This document shows, one piece after another, positions 33,880 through 41,593 of a stretch of 41,593 bases of DNA. Both the position numbers and the translations under genes were made by a program. The DNA is from Prevotellaceae bacterium (GTDB lineage Bacteria > Bacteroidota > Bacteroidia > Bacteroidales > UBA932), in contig JAITLJ010000153.1 in NCBI GenBank assembly GCA_031277925.1, forward strand, positions 1 through 41,593, given 5' to 3'. The notes beneath the pieces are model-generated. The model searched no databases. It was not told the DNA's origin and saw nothing but the letters and a program-made list of their open reading frames with translations. Every line of letters begins with the position of its first letter. Positions within the stretch are counted from its first letter, which is position 1.

Positions 33880-36123
33880 ATGCAAACACACAAACATATA
33901 AATCAATTTTCGGCAATAATAATTTTTATTGTCGGCGTCCTGTTTTTTATGTCATGTTCGGCGAGCAAACAACTTGAAGCAGGCAAATATAAACTTGTAA
34001 AAAATAAAATAGAAATAAACACAAAAAAAATAAACAAATCGGATATAGAACTGTATATTAAACATCAGCCTGTAAAATCTTCAATTTTTAAGAAAAAAAA
34101 CTTTGTTACACTTGATACGGCGCTGGTCGAAAAATCCAAGTCAAACATCAAAATCTACATGAACGAACTTGGGTATTATTCAAACAATATCAGCGATACA
34201 ATAATTTACAGAAAAAATAAAGCCACTGTTGTTTACAGAATTAAAATCGACGAGCCGCTAACAGCAGGGAACATGATTTACGAAATTGCCGACACAAATG
34301 TGCAGCGTCTTGTTTTTGCCGACAGCGTATCTACAAAAATAAGACGCGGAACGGTTTTGTCGCATGAAAATATGGAAGCCGAACGCGAAAGAATTACATC
34401 CGATTTGCGCAACAGCGGATATTTTTATTTCAACAAAACATATATTTCATTCAGAGCCGACAGTTCGGCAGGGAAAAAAAACGTAAAACTTAAATTGATA
34501 ATCGAAAATCCTTCGAGCGCCGACAGTCTGGGACGGCGAATGTATCATAATCACATAAAATATAAAATAAAAAACGTTTATATTTTTACTCGCGCCGATG
34601 CAGGCAGAATATCCAGAGAGCCAAGATTTACGCAAGGATTGGATACCTTAAAAGCTGACGGTATGAATATTATTTACCGTAACTCGCAAACTATAAATGA
34701 AAATTTATTTAAAAGAGTGAATTTGATTTTAGAAAATGATATTTATAATGAACAAAATGTGAATCAAACATACAGTAATTTTGCGAATCTTAATTTATTC
34801 AGAACTCAGCGAATTGAATTTGAGGAAATAAAAGGCATGAAATCAGAGGATGAATTTTCATATTTAAATTGCTTCATTTATTTGTCACCGCTTACAATTC
34901 AAGGATACGATTTGGGACTGGAAATATCGACCAACTCGTCTGAACTTTGGGGAATATCGCCGACATTAGGTTACGTTCACCGTAATTTTCTTAAAGGCGC
35001 AGAACGATTTGAATTGAATCTGTCGGGAATGTATCAGTTCAGAATTGGCAACAAACCTGGTTACAAAAAATCAACCGAACTTGGCGTAAATACTTCGCTT
35101 TACCTTCCTAAATTTCTCATGCCTTTTCAGATTAAATATTTTCAGAAAAATCTTCCGCAAACAAAATTTTCAGCAAATTATTTGCATCAACAACGAAATA
35201 TCTACATTCGCACTATTGCCGGTTTTTCATTCGGATACGACTGGAATTCATCCGATTATGCGCGATTTACGCTAAATCCGATAGAATTAAAAGCCGTGAT
35301 GTTAAAAGACATCGATCAGGATTTTTATAACACAATAAGGAAAGATCCATACGTCAGAAGTTTGTACGAAAATTATTTTTCGCTCGGTTTAAGTTCCAGT
35401 TTCACTCATACAAATCAGTTTGAAACTTATGCAAGGACTACACATTATTTTCGTATAAATTTTGATATTGCCGGAAATTTAATGTCGCTGTTCAATCCAC
35501 TGTTTCAAAGAGACAGCGAAAACAAGCGGTTGATTTTTCGTACGCGTTATTCACAATATGCACGCATAGATTTTACGTTTACGCAAAACAGAATTATCGA
35601 TAAAAACAATAAACTTGTTTATCGCCTTTTTGCAGGAATCGGTCAGGCTTATGGCAATTCGATTTCTTTGCCGTTTGAAAAAATGTTTTATGCCGGCGGA
35701 GCAAACAGTATGCGCGGCTGGCAGGTACGCAGCATCGGCCCCGGCTCGGCACCGCACGATACTTTATTTTTAATTCCAAATCAAGTTGCCGATTTCAGAC
35801 TGGAATTTAATGCAGAATTACGATTTAAAGTGTTTTGGATTCTCGAAGGCGCAGTATTTTTTGATGCTGGAAATATCTGGACTCTTAACAAAGATGACAG
35901 CCGCGAAAGAGCAAGATTTGAATTTGATACATTTTTCAAAACAATCGCTACAAATACAGGAATAGGCGCTCGGTTCAATATCAACAACATATTCACTGTC
36001 AGAATCGACTGGGGTTTCAGAATTCACGATCCAGCATTACCCGACCACCGATTTGTTAAGGTAAAAGACTGGTTGAGCGGCGACAACAATTCATTGCACT
36101 TTGCAATAAATTATCCGTTTTAA
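33880..36123 (+). CDS. tamL: TamA-like outer-membrane assembly lipoprotein (TamL)
   Basis: A 747-residue BamA/TamA-family protein. The signal ends FFMSCSASK, with the lipidated cysteine at residue 26, which distinguishes the Bacteroidota lipoprotein version TamL. N-terminal POTRA-like domains cover about residues 35-330, and the C-terminal half is a 16-strand Omp85 barrel. The barrel contains the conserved FYAGGANSMRGWQVRSIGPG, corresponding to the family's substrate-exit L6 loop, and ends in FAINYPF with a terminal phenylalanine. TamL with TamB moves proteins or lipids to the outer membrane; tamB is not adjacent in this window. Confidence 0.9.
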   Translation: MQTHKHINQFSAIIIFIVGVLFFMSCSASKQLEAGKYKLVKNKIEINTKKINKSDIELYIKHQPVKSSIFKKKNFVTLDTALVEKSKSNIKIYMNELGYYSNNISDTIIYRKNKATVVYRIKIDEPLTAGNMIYEIADTNVQRLVFADSVSTKIRRGTVLSHENMEAERERITSDLRNSGYFYFNKTYISFRADSSAGKKNVKLKLIIENPSSADSLGRRMYHNHIKYKIKNVYIFTRADAGRISREPRFTQGLDTLKADGMNIIYRNSQTINENLFKRVNLILENDIYNEQNVNQTYSNFANLNLFRTQRIEFEEIKGMKSEDEFSYLNCFIYLSPLTIQGYDLGLEISTNSSELWGISPTLGYVHRNFLKGAERFELNLSGMYQFRIGNKPGYKKSTELGVNTSLYLPKFLMPFQIKYFQKNLPQTKFSANYLHQQRNIYIRTIAGFSFGYDWNSSDYARFTLNPIELKAVMLKDIDQDFYNTIRKDPYVRSLYENYFSLGLSSSFTHTNQFETYARTTHYFRINFDIAGNLMSLFNPLFQRDSENKRLIFRTRYSQYARIDFTFTQNRIIDKNNKLVYRLFAGIGQAYGNSISLPFEKMFYAGGANSMRGWQVRSIGPGSAPHDTLFLIPNQVADFRLEFNAELRFKVFWILEGAVFFDAGNIWTLNKDDSRERARFEFDTFFKTIATNTGIGARFNINNIFTVRIDWGFRIHDPALPDHRFVKVKDWLSGDNNSLHFAINYPF

Positions 36124-36146
36124 AATTTCTGTATAAACTTACTGTT

Positions 36147-37340
36147 TTATTTTGCCGTTTCGTTCACTTTTTTGCGTATCCAAAATACATTTATCAGGCA
36201 TATTATAAATAAAATAGCAAAGCCTGCAGTAAAAGTAAATATTATGCTTGAAGCGATTTTTGCATTGTCGAACAAAATAGAAATCTTTTCTATATACAAA
36301 TTTCTAAAAATCAATACAACAGCAAATGCAAGTAAAAATATAAATACGGTAAGCGATAAACTCAATATTTGATAAGGTTTTGCAATAACAGTGTGCGAAT
36401 ATCCAAGCAAAATAAGATTTTCTATTTTTTCTTTGTTCTTGTAAATCAGTAAACTTATGCTCAATAACATTAGCGATATTGCCAACAATGTAATTATTAA
36501 TCCAATTATCAAAACCGTAATAATTACCAAACGCATAAAATATGCGGCTTTGCCTGTATTTCCTCTGTAGTCGGCTATTTCGTAATTTTTTTCGCCAAAA
36601 TATTTGGCAATCAGCGGATCGCCTGGATTGTAGGTTTCAACAAGGATACGCGATGGTTTTGTTGTGTTTTCGCTTCCAAATTCCGCATTTGCCCATTTCA
36701 AAAATGATTCGGGCGCCAGTATTGTATTCAATTTATCGGAAAAACCGGCGATATGAGCATCAAAATTTTTGGTTTTGCCGTTTCCGTAAATTGTTACGGT
36801 TAATTTTATTTTTTCCACAAGATTTTCCGAAACTTGCGGCAATCCCTGCGATTGAGCAAATCCAAAATTATAAAGCGTAAGATATGTTCGCGGAATGATT
36901 ATCGGAATATAATTATGTTCGCTGCTCCAAGTCCAGTCTTCGCTTTGCACATCAATAAAATCATCGGGAACAGATTCAAAAAACATTTCAGTATAAAATC
37001 GTCCGAAAGTTGATGATGAAACAGTTGCGCGAATACCGAATTTGCTTGATGTAAAAAATCCTGTTTTTTTCACAAAAGCTTGCTTTTGTATGTCGTCAAT
37101 TTCTTTTTCGCTAAATACTGTTGACGACAGCGAAAGCGTGGACAATGCCGAAATTTTTTTGTTTATTACTAAAAAATCGGGATTTAAAAAACTGTCGTTT
37201 GAACTGTAAAGCGGCTTGGTGTCGGCGTAAAACTGAATGCCAAATAAAATTATTGAAAGTCCTGCAAAGCCTGCAAAAACGTAACCGGCAAGTTGAGGAA
37301 CGCTCAAATTTTTCTTTAATAATTTCCACATCAACATCAT
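36147..37340 (-). CDS. FtsX-like ABC transporter permease
   Basis: A 397-residue membrane protein with the MacB/LolC layout. One N-terminal transmembrane helix lies at about residues 18-38, a periplasmic domain of about 220 residues follows, and then three C-terminal helices (about 270-298, 325-350 and 365-388). The loop KNKEKIENLILLGYSHTVIAKPYQ between the second and third helices matches the FtsX/LolC coupling region that contacts the ATPase. It overlaps the ATPase gene by 4 bases. The cargo is unknown; an envelope lipoprotein or stress-related function is inference. Confidence 0.82.
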   Translation of the reverse strand: MMLMWKLLKKNLSVPQLAGYVFAGFAGLSIILFGIQFYADTKPLYSSNDSFLNPDFLVINKKISALSTLSLSSTVFSEKEIDDIQKQAFVKKTGFFTSSKFGIRATVSSSTFGRFYTEMFFESVPDDFIDVQSEDWTWSSEHNYIPIIIPRTYLTLYNFGFAQSQGLPQVSENLVEKIKLTVTIYGNGKTKNFDAHIAGFSDKLNTILAPESFLKWANAEFGSENTTKPSRILVETYNPGDPLIAKYFGEKNYEIADYRGNTGKAAYFMRLVIITVLIIGLIITLLAISLMLLSISLLIYKNKEKIENLILLGYSHTVIAKPYQILSLSLTVFIFLLAFAVVLIFRNLYIEKISILFDNAKIASSIIFTFTAGFAILFIICLINVFWIRKKVNETAK

Positions 37341-37981
37341 AGCAATATTTTATAATTATATTTGAATTTATAAGGTTCGCCGAGCGATGCAACCAGTAAT
37401 GCTGCGTTTTGATTTTTTACTTCATCGGCAATAAGATTGCAGGCTATTGAATAATTTGCTTCGTCGAGATGGCTGAATGCTTCGTCAAGCAACAGGAAAT
37501 CAAAAGGTTGACAGAGCGAACGAATTATGGCAACTCTTTGTTTCTGTCCGAACGAAAGCAGCGATAAGGGCGTATTTATTTTTGCCGTAATATCCATTTG
37601 TTCAAACATTTCTACAATTTGTTTTTTCGTTTTATAATTTGTTAAACGATTTTTTATTTCTACATTTTCAATTGCCGTAAGTTCCGAAAACAAACGAAAA
37701 CCCTGAAAAACAAGGCTTATATGTTTGCTGCGCAATTCTCTTTTTTGAACGGCTTTAAATCTTTTGGCATTTTTTTCGTCAAATAAGATTTCGCCCGAAT
37801 AGTCGTTACGGCGGCAATAGATAAAATCGAACAATGATGATTTTCCTTTACCTGACTCGGAAAAAATCAGATATGCCTTTCCTTTTTCAAAGCAAATATT
37901 TTTAAGCCAAATTTCCGAGCCTGAAACTTCAGACTCGGAAAATATATTGGGCTTTACTGTATTTAATTTTATTGTTTTCAC
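37337..37981 (-). CDS. ABC transporter ATPase, diverged motifs
   Basis: A 214-residue ATPase partner of the adjacent permease. Walker A is SESGKGKSS (the first glycine of the consensus is serine), the Q-loop is SLVFQGFRLF, the signature is LSFGQKQRVA instead of LSGGQ, and Walker B is FDFLLLDEAFSHLDE. The H-loop histidine is not evident near the C terminus, where LVASLGEPYKF appears. It lies 8 bases downstream of the DUF4836 lipoprotein gene. The motif changes could mean weak hydrolysis or a specialised MacB/LolD-type machine. Confidence 0.8.
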   Translation of the reverse strand: MKTIKLNTVKPNIFSESEVSGSEIWLKNICFEKGKAYLIFSESGKGKSSLFDFIYCRRNDYSGEILFDEKNAKRFKAVQKRELRSKHISLVFQGFRLFSELTAIENVEIKNRLTNYKTKKQIVEMFEQMDITAKINTPLSLLSFGQKQRVAIIRSLCQPFDFLLLDEAFSHLDEANYSIACNLIADEVKNQNAALLVASLGEPYKFKYNYKILL

Positions 37982-37989
37982 ATTTTTTG

Positions 37990-39615
37990 TTACAATTTAT
38001 CTATAATTAAATTTTCGGCTACTAATTCATCAAATATTTTTAAAAGAATTTTTGAAGCGTAATCATTATCCGTGAATTTCAATTTAAATTCAAAACCATT
38101 TGTATTTATTGTACTTACATTAATTGATTTTAATTTTTCGAGCAAAGGCAAAATCGTTTTTCCTTCCGCCGTCATTCCTAACAATAATTTCAATACTGGT
38201 ATGTCAAGGTTAAGATAAAAATAGCCTGAAGCATCTTTAAGTTCTTTGCCAAAATCTTTTGCAGATGTTATATTTGAACTGTAACCCTTATCAAGGAATT
38301 TTGCCATTAGCGTTGTGTTTGCTGTCAGATATGCAGTATTTTTGTTTACGGCAAAATAAAGAATCATATTTTGTATGTGAAACGAGTAATAACCATCCGA
38401 ATTTTTTGCAAAACCCAAACTTTCAATCAAATCAATTATTTCATTTTCTTTCCCTTCAACAATACCTGTTGCTACTGCAAATTCGGGTATTAAATTTTCA
38501 AGTCCTAACATGCTTCCGATAAAATCGCCGGTTAGACATTCGAGCACAGAAGTTATTTTTGTATCGTACTGTTCTATAAGCATTTTCAGTATCAAATTAT
38601 AATTTGGCATATAGCCTGTATATTGGTCAATAACAACTTCTTCTTCATCTATTACATTTCCATATTCATCAAGTGTTTCAACCTTTGCGGTTGTTGTTTC
38701 TTCCGTTCGATCTGTTTCGAGAGATTTTTTGTAATAGTTGTAAATATCAAGCGGTTTCAGTGCAAATTTCACAGCCAGCAAACTTTGTTCGGGAAAATAA
38801 TTGTACAAATCATTATTAAAATCTGATTTATAGAATTTTCCGAATAATTCGTTTGCTTTTTCGGCAGGTAGCATTTTCCCTGTTGCAACCAGTTCGCCTT
38901 TTTCCGAATTAAGACTTGCCGATATTAACATGTCTTTGTATAAATCAAAATTTGACATTGTCATTTGATCTAATTGATAATATGGATTGTATTTCAAAAT
39001 ATCAATTATGAAATTATATTCCATATATAAATGTGCATCATTTTTGTCGGAATATTCGCTTTTGAACAGTTCTTTTGCCAAAATACTTTTTGATTCATCT
39101 TTGTTGAATATATCTATACCGTTTTCGACAGCGTTAACCGATATTACCGCAATTTCGTCATTCCACTGTATTGTAGCTCCATCCGGCAAATTGATTTGCC
39201 TGTCGTCTATTTCGGTTGTTAACTTGTTCTCTTTCAATAGATTTTCAAATTTTTTCAAATTATCTATCTTAATTGTGATACCGAAATATAAATCCGAATC
39301 ATTTATAGATGCATAAATAAAAATATTATCGAGATTCAGCCCCGAACTGCGCGTGTCGTTCAAAAACTCTTTTACAATTTTTGCTTCGTTATCCGGTGCG
39401 TTTTCAATTTCTTCCAATATAAGCGGATAAAACTTGTATTGTTCCATGTTGTTTAATCCTGCCTTTTCAACAATTTGTTTGGCATTGATTGATAGTACAA
39501 TTGCTGCATTTTCGGGAACAGCAACGAGATGAGGAAACGAGGCGCTTTTTTTCGAGCAACCGACAAGAATTATGCTGCACAGCATAATAATAATTGTAAA
39601 TTTAATTGTTTTCAT
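37990..39615 (-). CDS. DUF4836 family lipoprotein
   Basis: A 541-residue lipoprotein. The signal ends ILVGCSKKS, with the lipidated cysteine at residue 20. FPHLVAVPENAAIVLSINAK and LNNMEQYKFYPLILEE match the N terminus of DUF4836, a Bacteroidota family of unknown function. The middle has an acidic insertion (EEVVIDQ). It lies between serS (47 bases upstream) and the ABC ATPase gene (8 bases downstream), so it may be a substrate or accessory of that transporter; this is inference from position only. Confidence 0.85.
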   Translation of the reverse strand: MKTIKFTIIIMLCSIILVGCSKKSASFPHLVAVPENAAIVLSINAKQIVEKAGLNNMEQYKFYPLILEEIENAPDNEAKIVKEFLNDTRSSGLNLDNIFIYASINDSDLYFGITIKIDNLKKFENLLKENKLTTEIDDRQINLPDGATIQWNDEIAVISVNAVENGIDIFNKDESKSILAKELFKSEYSDKNDAHLYMEYNFIIDILKYNPYYQLDQMTMSNFDLYKDMLISASLNSEKGELVATGKMLPAEKANELFGKFYKSDFNNDLYNYFPEQSLLAVKFALKPLDIYNYYKKSLETDRTEETTTAKVETLDEYGNVIDEEEVVIDQYTGYMPNYNLILKMLIEQYDTKITSVLECLTGDFIGSMLGLENLIPEFAVATGIVEGKENEIIDLIESLGFAKNSDGYYSFHIQNMILYFAVNKNTAYLTANTTLMAKFLDKGYSSNITSAKDFGKELKDASGYFYLNLDIPVLKLLLGMTAEGKTILPLLEKLKSINVSTINTNGFEFKLKFTDNDYASKILLKIFDELVAENLIIDKL

Positions 39616-39662
39616 TTTTTTATTTATTATAATGTTATTTTATTAATTAATCTATGTTTTAT

Positions 39663-40931
39663 TTAAAAAATTCTTTCAAATCCTGTATATTTTTGCAACA
39701 GTTTGGGAATTAATATTCCGTGTTCTGTTTGATTGTTTTCGAGCAGCGCTGCAACGATTCGTGGCAATGCCAGTGCGCTTCCGTTAAGAGTATGCGCCAA
39801 TTGTGTTTTTTTATTTTCGTCGCGGTAACGTAATTTCAAACGACTTGCCTGAAACGATTCAAAATTTGAAACCGAACTTACTTCAAGCCAGCGTTTTTGA
39901 GCCTGCGAATAGACTTCAAAATCGTAAGTAAGCGCTGATGTAAAACTCATATCGCCGCCGCAAAGGCGAATAATTCTGTAAGGCAATTCTAATTGTTTAA
40001 TAATGTTTTCAACATGGTTTACCATTCTGTCCAATGCATCGTACGAATTGTCGGGCAACGAAAGTTCTACTATTTCAACCTTATCGAATTGATGCAGTCG
40101 GTTCAGTCCGCGAACATCTTTTCCGTACGAACCTGCCTCGCGACGAAAACACGGAGTATAGGCAGTCATTTTAATGGGAAAATCAGATTTATTCAAAATC
40201 ATATCTCTGTAAATGTTTGTTACAGGAACTTCGGCAGTCGGAATAAGATAAAAATTGTCGAGTTCGGCGTGATACATTTGTCCTTCTTTGTCGGGCAAAT
40301 TACCGGTACAAAAACCTGATTCTTCGTTAACTACAATTGGCGGTTCAATTTCAAGATAGCCAGCAGCAGTATTTATGTCAAGAAACATCGAAATCAAAGA
40401 TCGCTGCAAGCGCGCCCCTTTTCCTTTATATACAGGAAATCCTGCTCCTGTCAGTTTTACGCCAAGTTCAAAATCGATAATATCGTATTTTTTTGCAAGT
40501 TCCCAGTGAGGCAAAGCCTTATTCATTTCGATAATTGTGCCGCCGCATCGTACTTCTACATTGTCATCTGAAGTTTTGCCTGCAGGAACTGAAACATGAG
40601 GAATATTTGGCAACAAAATTATTTTTTCGGAAAGAAGTTTTTCTACTTCGATTTGTTCGTCCTGCATTTTCTTTGAAATCTCTTTAAGTTCAATGCTTTG
40701 CTGTTTTGCCACATCGGCTTCTGTTTGTTTGCCCTGTTTAAATAATATTCCTGTCTCCTTTGCTATTTTATTTTGTTCTGCAAGATTTGCATCTAATTTT
40801 GTTTGAATTGCCTTTCTGTCATCGTCAAGTTTTAATATTTCTTCGATAATATTTTTGGCATCAAATCCTTTAACGTTTAGTCGTTCGATAATATATGACG
40901 GATTATCCCGTAATTGCTTTATAGTTAACAT
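39663..40931 (-). CDS. serS: Serine--tRNA ligase SerS
   Basis: A class II aminoacyl-tRNA synthetase that charges tRNA-Ser and tRNA-Sec. At 422 residues it has normal length. The N-terminal long coiled-coil arm binds tRNA (about residues 30-105). Motif 2 is CFRREAGSYGKDVRGLNRLH with HQFDKVE, the TAEVPVTN loop binds serine, and motif 3 lies in LNGSALALPRIVAALLEN. The start is the ATG at 40931. It heads a minus-strand operon with the DUF4836 and ABC genes. Confidence 0.97.
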   Translation of the reverse strand: MLTIKQLRDNPSYIIERLNVKGFDAKNIIEEILKLDDDRKAIQTKLDANLAEQNKIAKETGILFKQGKQTEADVAKQQSIELKEISKKMQDEQIEVEKLLSEKIILLPNIPHVSVPAGKTSDDNVEVRCGGTIIEMNKALPHWELAKKYDIIDFELGVKLTGAGFPVYKGKGARLQRSLISMFLDINTAAGYLEIEPPIVVNEESGFCTGNLPDKEGQMYHAELDNFYLIPTAEVPVTNIYRDMILNKSDFPIKMTAYTPCFRREAGSYGKDVRGLNRLHQFDKVEIVELSLPDNSYDALDRMVNHVENIIKQLELPYRIIRLCGGDMSFTSALTYDFEVYSQAQKRWLEVSSVSNFESFQASRLKLRYRDENKKTQLAHTLNGSALALPRIVAALLENNQTEHGILIPKLLQKYTGFERIF

Positions 40932-40967
40932 TTAGTTTATTATTAAAAAAATGATTTAAAAATCGCG

Positions 40968-40975
40968 CAAATATA
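40968..40975 (-). promoter_or_regulatory. -7 promoter box of serS
   Basis: TATATTTG on the minus strand matches TAnnTTTG exactly, 36 bases upstream of the serS ATG. Confidence 0.55.
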
Positions 40976-41171
40976 CTAAACAAATAATATATAATGATAA
41001 TATAACTCAAAAAAATATTGTTTTTTGCAAAGTTTGATATAATTGTCCATCAACGACTGTAAAAATTGACAGTTTGCGGATAGTTAAATTTAATTTTAGC
41101 CACAAAAGAACACATTTAATCAGTAAATGCAATGTTATACTGAAAGGAAATTGAAAATAAGACCCAAACTA

Positions 41172-41252
41172 TATAAAAACAGACGAAACCATAATGATAT
41201 TTTGCTGATATTCAATTTACATAAATTGTAGTTTGATGGAGTTTTGAGTATA
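41172..41252 (+). repeat. 80-bp interspersed repeat (family B), third copy
   Basis: TATAAAAACAGACGAAACCA, then TGATATTTTGCTGATATTCA and TAGTTTGATGGAGTTTTGAG (partial strings) align with the copy at 15966-16046. It lies in the 480-base gap between the divergent serS and vsr genes. The rest of the gap holds their promoter boxes and nothing else I recognise. Confidence 0.72.
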
Positions 41253-41361
41253 AAAATGTATTTTTTCTATAAATTTTGTCGAACTTTTTTATTCGGTTGT
41301 GTCTAATCTGATAATTTCATACTACTTTCCTCTGTAAAAAACTTTTTGCATTTGTCTGCGC

Positions 41362-41392
41362 TTGGAAATTGCAGAATTTTCATGTAGTTTTG
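41362..41392 (+). promoter_or_regulatory. Promoter of vsr
   Basis: TAGTTTTG (41385-41392) is an exact TAnnTTTG match, with a TTG at 41362-41364 separated by 20 bases. It lies 19 bases before the vsr ATG. Confidence 0.5.
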
Positions 41393-41411
41393 CAGCGCAA
41401 AATATTACTGA

Positions 41412-41593
41412 ATGGATATTTGGGACAAAAATAAACGGTCGGAATGTATGTCAAAAATTCGGTCAAAGGATACAAAACCCGAATTGGCATTGCGTAAAGC
41501 CCTTTTTGCAAAGGGCTTTCGGTATCGTGTGAATGTTCCAAACCTGCCCGGAAAGCCCGATATTGTTCTGCCGAAATACAAAACGGTTATTTT
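41412..41593 (+). CDS. vsr: Very-short-patch mismatch repair endonuclease Vsr (3' truncated by window edge)
   Basis: Vsr nicks the DNA at T:G mismatches that arise when 5-methylcytosine is deaminated, so that the strand can be repaired. The first 60 residues are present and begin MDIWDKNKRSECMSKIRSKD. TKPELALRKALFAKGFRYR and LPGKPDIVLPKYKTVIF follow, closely matching the family. The aspartate of KPDIV corresponds to the metal-binding active-site aspartate; the HGCFWH histidines would lie beyond the window. Vsr genes usually sit beside a Dcm-type cytosine methyltransferase, so a restriction-modification locus probably follows. Confidence 0.93.
   Translation, partial: MDIWDKNKRSECMSKIRSKDTKPELALRKALFAKGFRYRVNVPNLPGKPDIVLPKYKTVI

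Noticed and set aside
1-41593. tRNA, rRNA or other conserved RNA genes
   Set aside because: No cloverleaf with a GTTCRANNC T-arm or ribosomal core sequence was seen by eye. A covariance-model scan would settle this.

Overview
This 41.6 kb window is a low-GC chromosomal segment from a member of the Bacteroidota, most likely Bacteroidales-like. Four things support this. The genes include families typical of that phylum: a type IX secretion (T9SS) type B C-terminal domain, PorP/SprF, an S46 dipeptidyl-peptidase, a TamA-like lipoprotein (TamL), DUF4293, DUF4836 and DUF5009. The division cluster has the Bacteroidota gene order. Several genes are preceded by the phylum's promoter -7 box, TAnnTTTG. 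No RNA gene, CRISPR array or complete transposase gene was recognised.

Layout. (1) 1-9328, + strand: the 3' part of the division and cell-wall (dcw) cluster, mraY(partial)-murD-ftsW-murG-murC-ftsQ-ftsA-ftsZ, with genes overlapping or nearly touching. It makes the last cytoplasmic and lipid-linked peptidoglycan precursors and the core divisome. FtsW carries an internal 64-residue tandem duplication. (2) 9425-11110: a TPR lipoprotein with its own promoter and terminator. (3) 11445-15353, - strand: plsC, glyA, an alpha/beta hydrolase and a YitT-type membrane protein. (4) 15354-16543: a 1.2 kb non-coding region with two interspersed repeats. (5) 16544-24407, + strand: a secretion module consisting of a small exported PD40-like protein, a 1966-residue amidase with a T9SS sorting domain, and a PorP/SprF outer-membrane protein. 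(6) 24439-33089, - strand: a DUF2007/zinc-ribbon protein, DUF5009, a tiny zinc-finger-like protein, an S46 peptidase, deoC and glnS, with repeat-rich intergenic stretches. (7) 33448-36123, + strand: DUF4293 and TamL. (8) 36147-40931, - strand: serS, a DUF4836 lipoprotein, and an ABC ATPase with an FtsX-like permease. (9) The right edge holds the start of vsr, a mismatch-repair endonuclease that usually accompanies cytosine methylation systems.

The least ordinary content is in the intergenic DNA. One family of about 230 bp elements has terminal inverted repeats (TATAGTCGCTCCTTA) and occurs at least four times. A second family of about 80 bp occurs three times. One copy of the first family sits inside a copy of the second, which gives their relative age. 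A third structure, 29640-30342, interrupts another copy of the first family. It has 27-bp ends that pair with G-T wobbles, two related structured ends in the same orientation, and a 42-bp minisatellite of about 7.4 units. Compared with the copy at 15.5 kb, where the same point holds only a short hairpin, it looks like a filled versus an empty site. It is the best candidate here for an undescribed mobile or structured element.
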